A DNA stretch of 64,000 nucleotides from Archegozetes longisetosus. Taxonomy: Eukaryota > Arthropoda > Arachnida > Sarcoptiformes > Trhypochthoniidae. The notes under the pieces were generated by a model that was not told the DNA's origin, made no database searches, and was given only the letters and a program-made list of their open reading frames with translations. Position 1 is the first letter of the stretch. Each line of letters starts with the position of its first letter. The DNA lies in contig JAEMBT020000008.1 of the NCBI GenBank assembly GCA_018873245.2, forward strand, positions 10,457,172 through 10,521,171, written 5' to 3'. Below, in pieces: positions 60,586 through 64,000 of the stretch. Both the position numbers and the translations under genes were made by a program.

Positions 60586-63500
60586 GCCTCCCGGAAACCC
60601 TTTATGCTTAATAAAGAATCAAATTGTATTTTAGCTTAAAAGCACTTTTGTTAGTCTACTATTTATAAGAGCATTTCTATAACAATAAGAGAATAGTCAA
60701 TCAAAATGGTCTCTTACTTATATATAACTTACTTGCAACTCAAATGCATCACCACTTATATCACTCCCAACTTAAAATCAAAATCAATTCTTTAAACACA
60801 TTTAGCATAAATCAAAACTACAATTTGGAAGTTTTCTAAAATTCGGTGCAATATTTTAGGCAAAAAAGAATAAAATAAAATAAAAATAAATAAAACGTTT
60901 CCATTAGAGAAACGTAAATAATTGATTTGAAAATAATAATAAAAAAGTATGAATAGATACGAAAAACTATTAGCAAAGAATTATGAAACTAATAGAGAGG
61001 AAAAAAAATAAATGAAAAGCATGTAGAAAGTGGACCAGAAATAAAAAACTTATTTAGTTGACTAGTCAACAAAAAATCAAACAAAAAAGCAGTTATATCT
61101 CAAACATAGTGTCTATCCATTAGTTGCATGTATTGTTCGATTGTGATACTGGACTATTGCACGTCTATTATAGCTATTGAGCCATTTATCATGTGAAACA
61201 TTGTTGTCTCCCGTACTCTCTTCTCTCAGAACTCATTCTCTCTTATATTATATATAACTAGACCGAAAGTGCATTCAATGGTAGAATCCCTACAATCTCT
61301 TCGCTCTATCCATTCGACATAATTGATCCGCAAGGAATTAACAAGAGAAAAAACGTATATATCGCTTTTACATCGACTATTCATACGTGAGTTATTTATT
61401 GGATTCAATAGGTTTTCGGTTGGCCTCTAAAATGTAGGCTTTTTACACTCCTAAACATGCCTACATCTTGCTTGCTCTTCCTAAAACTATTTTCAATTTT
61501 GAATTATTACATAGTGATTTGCTTATATTCTGTAATTTTTTAAACAAATTCTTTTCATACTTCACCTACTTTTTGTACTTTGTTTCAAATTTATGTCCTT
61601 ATTGATTCTTCACTCATGCTAATAAATATTCAAAATTTCAAAAATTATTTCCATAAAACTTGATAAATATTCAAAAGCGTTGACAACCTTCGATATTGAT
61701 AAGATTTATTCAGATAACCAGGTGAATAACTGGAAAAATTAAAAATTATAATCAACTCATTATTCAAATTGAAAGAACCTCAATTACTACAGTATCTGTT
61801 CATAAGCATCAATTTTGAAATTATGAACAAAAATTGTGAACAAAAATTGTGAACAAAATCTTCCAAAAACAAATTTCCGAAAACATAATTCACTAGTATT
61901 TTAATATAGAAGACAAGTGTACTTGAAATAAAAAACAGTTGCCGATCATCAATAGCGTTGCGGGAATTGTTTTAATGTACTCTAAGACTATGCATGCAAT
62001 TAATTTTCGTTTTAATACTTTAGGGGCTTTAGAACTTCAAGTTTATATTAATTGCTCTTCACTTTTAGGATTAAACCATTTTTCTGGTTTCTTCTTCAAC
62101 CTTTCAGTCCTTCGGCAAAACACCATCTTCCAGTTAGGTATTCATGAATTTTGATATAAATCGTTTTCAATATTTCATTATTTATTAGACAAAAACTTTA
62201 ATTTGTTCATCAATACGACTAAAAAAGTTTCATTTTAGGTCATTTAAAGTTTCATTTTCGGTCATTTTTAGAAATTTGCGATTGTTCCACAAATAGAAAA
62301 CTTTTAAACTTGAGGTCCATTAAAAATAATTTATATATCATTCTTAGTTAACTATATATTTGAAACTTGAGGTCCTTTTAGAGATAGTATTTCTCGAGAA
62401 ATTTATTTTCATTTTAAGGGAATCTGATATGATCTAAAATTTGAAAAAATAAAATCCAGTTTAGGAGAAAAGAATAATGACATTTTAATACAAATTGATT
62501 CGTATTTTATTCTTTTAAATCCCCTGTTTGTCAATTGGACGTCTGATTAATTCTTACAAATGCTGTCATTTTTTATCCCTTTAAAGCCTATCCTCTTCTA
62601 AACAATAGATTCAAATTCATAGTGAAATATACATTGTCTCTCATTTGACACAATAATTATAAAAAAGTGGTAAAAATTTGCTGCAGATGTGTCTCAGAGT
62701 AAAAAAATCTCCTTTTAGAAATTAAAGCACTTAAGCATTATTTGATCGATTAATTTATTATTGAAACTTTTCTTTTTCACTATTATTTTACTCCAAATTT
62801 AATTTTGATTGATTTTTATGCCAAAAGATAACACAAAAGAGTTTTTGAAACATGAGACTACTTAAGGTCTAGAATCAAATTCATGGACTTGAATATTGAA
62901 CAAGTTCATAACTTTTAGATAGTGTTATAGTCTTTCGGCCAGTCCTTTAAAAGGTTTAATGTCTAAATCCATCAAAGATTAAAAGATGAATATTTTGATT
63001 CAAAACATTGATTGTTGAGTGAAAACTGATAATTGAAATTTGATTGTATATGATTTTATCTAATTATTTAATATTTTCATATGATGTCTGTATTACAACT
63101 AATCAAACACTTTGAGAATCAATTATCAAACATTTCTATTAAATAAACCTTATGTTCAAAATTTCATGTCTGGTTAGGCTAGAAAATAAGTCAAATGATA
63201 AGCCGAAAATCTTGCTGAAAATCTTGCCGAAAATCTTGACTAAAATATAACAGAATCTAATTAAGTTGAAGTTTATTTTCTTTAATAACAAACGATCTGA
63301 AAATTAATTGACAAAAGTTCTGAAATGAAAAACTTCTCAGTGTAAAGCAACAGTAGTTATAAAAGAAGAGATAATATTATGGACAAAAAGCTTATAAATC
63401 AAAAGAGAAATAATTATATGTTGACAAAATATTTGGAAAAGCTAGAAGCTGAAAATCTTATAGATTTGTGTATGGTTACAGTTCATAAATATTCATAGTT

Positions 63501-63729
63501 TCACTAGTATTCAAATAAATTTAGTCTTAAGCCTAAAAGTCTAAGTCTAAAAGTGAATTTCCTAAATATCCACTTAAATAACAATATTTTACACTAGTTT
63601 ACAAAATGAAGAATTGCTTCCTCAAGACACACAGTTTGATATATGGCAGTTATCGCCTTTAGCTATACATCTAGTCTTTCTTAGCCATTGATAGTAATAG
63701 AAAATAAAAGTTTTGTTAAGAAAACTAGA
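60586..63729. other. Intergenic, no gene seen
   Basis: Open frames at 61408-61226 (-) and 61939-62154 (+) are short, without ATG support or motifs. Short local repeats occur near 61825 (gaacaaaaatt x 3) and 63205 (gaaaatcttg x 3). Confidence 0.45.
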
Positions 63730-63735
63730 GTTTAT
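63730..63735 (-). terminator. PolyA signal of the gene at the right edge
   Basis: TTTATT on the plus strand is AATAAA on the minus strand, about 32 bp after the stop codon of the exon at 63767. Confidence 0.55.
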
Positions 63736-63766
63736 TTCTAGCCGATTATACTTCCAGTACATTCGA

Positions 63767-63918
63767 CTCAATTGGTCAAAGAAGAAAAATAGTCATCAAT
63801 ATATTTGTTGGGGTCGAGCGCAACATGTCTTCGCAAGTGATGCGACTGATGGATGAGGCAATCCAGCAGTTGCTCCAAATAATAGACTTCACTAGGGTTG
63901 CCAACTCTCTCTATTTCT
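63767..63918 (-). CDS. Terminal coding exon of an unrecognised gene continuing beyond the window
   Basis: On the minus strand the frame is open from about 63918 to TGA at 63769-63767, encoding about 50 residues (ERVGNPSEVYYLEQLLD, HQSHHLRRHVALDPNKY, IDDYFSSLTN). GC is well above background and codon use is protein-like; the other frames are broken. A polyA signal follows. The acceptor is not certain: an AG near 63920 is possible, and the sequence beyond is AT-rich. The helix-rich C-terminus is not assigned to a family. The rest of the gene must lie to the right of the window. Confidence 0.6.
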
Positions 63919-64000
63919 ATACTATTTACTTACTTTCTAACTTTTACTTAGTCTCTTTTTTCAATGTCCATACTTTCCACTTTTATTTTGTTTTGCTTGA

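Overview
The window is AT-rich (roughly 70 % A+T by eye), gene-poor eukaryotic DNA. Its genes are split by short GT-AG introns, with splice phases that join domains in frame. The families seen are a DEG/ENaC channel, ionotropic receptors (IRs), a tyrosine-tailed sushi receptor and an RCC1-plus-kinase protein. Together with hAT, pogo/Tigger-like and piggyBac DNA transposons and a TATA/Inr (TCAKTY-type) promoter, they point to an arthropod, plausibly a chelicerate such as a mite. The exact lineage is inference.

Layout. 1-628 (-): N-terminal part of a DEG/ENaC channel that runs off the left edge. 1.2-5.85 kb: a nest of non-autonomous DNA transposons: a pogo/Tigger-type MITE, a 627-bp TIR element, a 194-bp hAT element with a perfect 8-bp target duplication, and two nested TIR elements. 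6.2-8.1 kb (-): an ionotropic receptor, complete from its ligand-binding domain onward except for one in-frame TAG. 9.7-11.9 kb (+): an RCC1 propeller fused to an eIF2alpha-kinase-like domain, with one in-frame TGA inside the first RCC1 repeat. 12.2-18.2 kb (+): two tandem three-exon genes for sushi-domain membrane receptors. They share near-identical exon blocks but have diverged introns and one diverged exon segment, which suggests gene conversion.

From 18 kb to the right end there are few clear genes. I can support a tRNA-like SINE (21.4 kb), a heavily decayed second ionotropic receptor (30.6-34.2 kb, -) whose large intron holds a 610-bp TTAA-flanked piggyBac derivative, a foldback element (39.5 kb), a decayed cysteine-bearing pseudogene (41.9-42.4 kb, -), a Tigger-type MITE (42.8 kb), a second decayed piggyBac-like tail (50.4 kb, -), several tandem repeats and four long CT/GA tracts. 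At 57.6 kb there is a TATA/Inr promoter candidate leading directly into a CT tract. At 63.77-63.92 kb (-) there is a well-formed terminal coding exon with a polyA signal, from a gene that mostly lies outside the window.

The main theme is birth and death of sensory and receptor genes: intact tandem duplicates next to copies with single nonsense codons and a fully degraded copy. Genes here do not form operons. The sushi pair shares an upstream motif and may be co-regulated. No rRNA, tRNA gene or CRISPR array was found.
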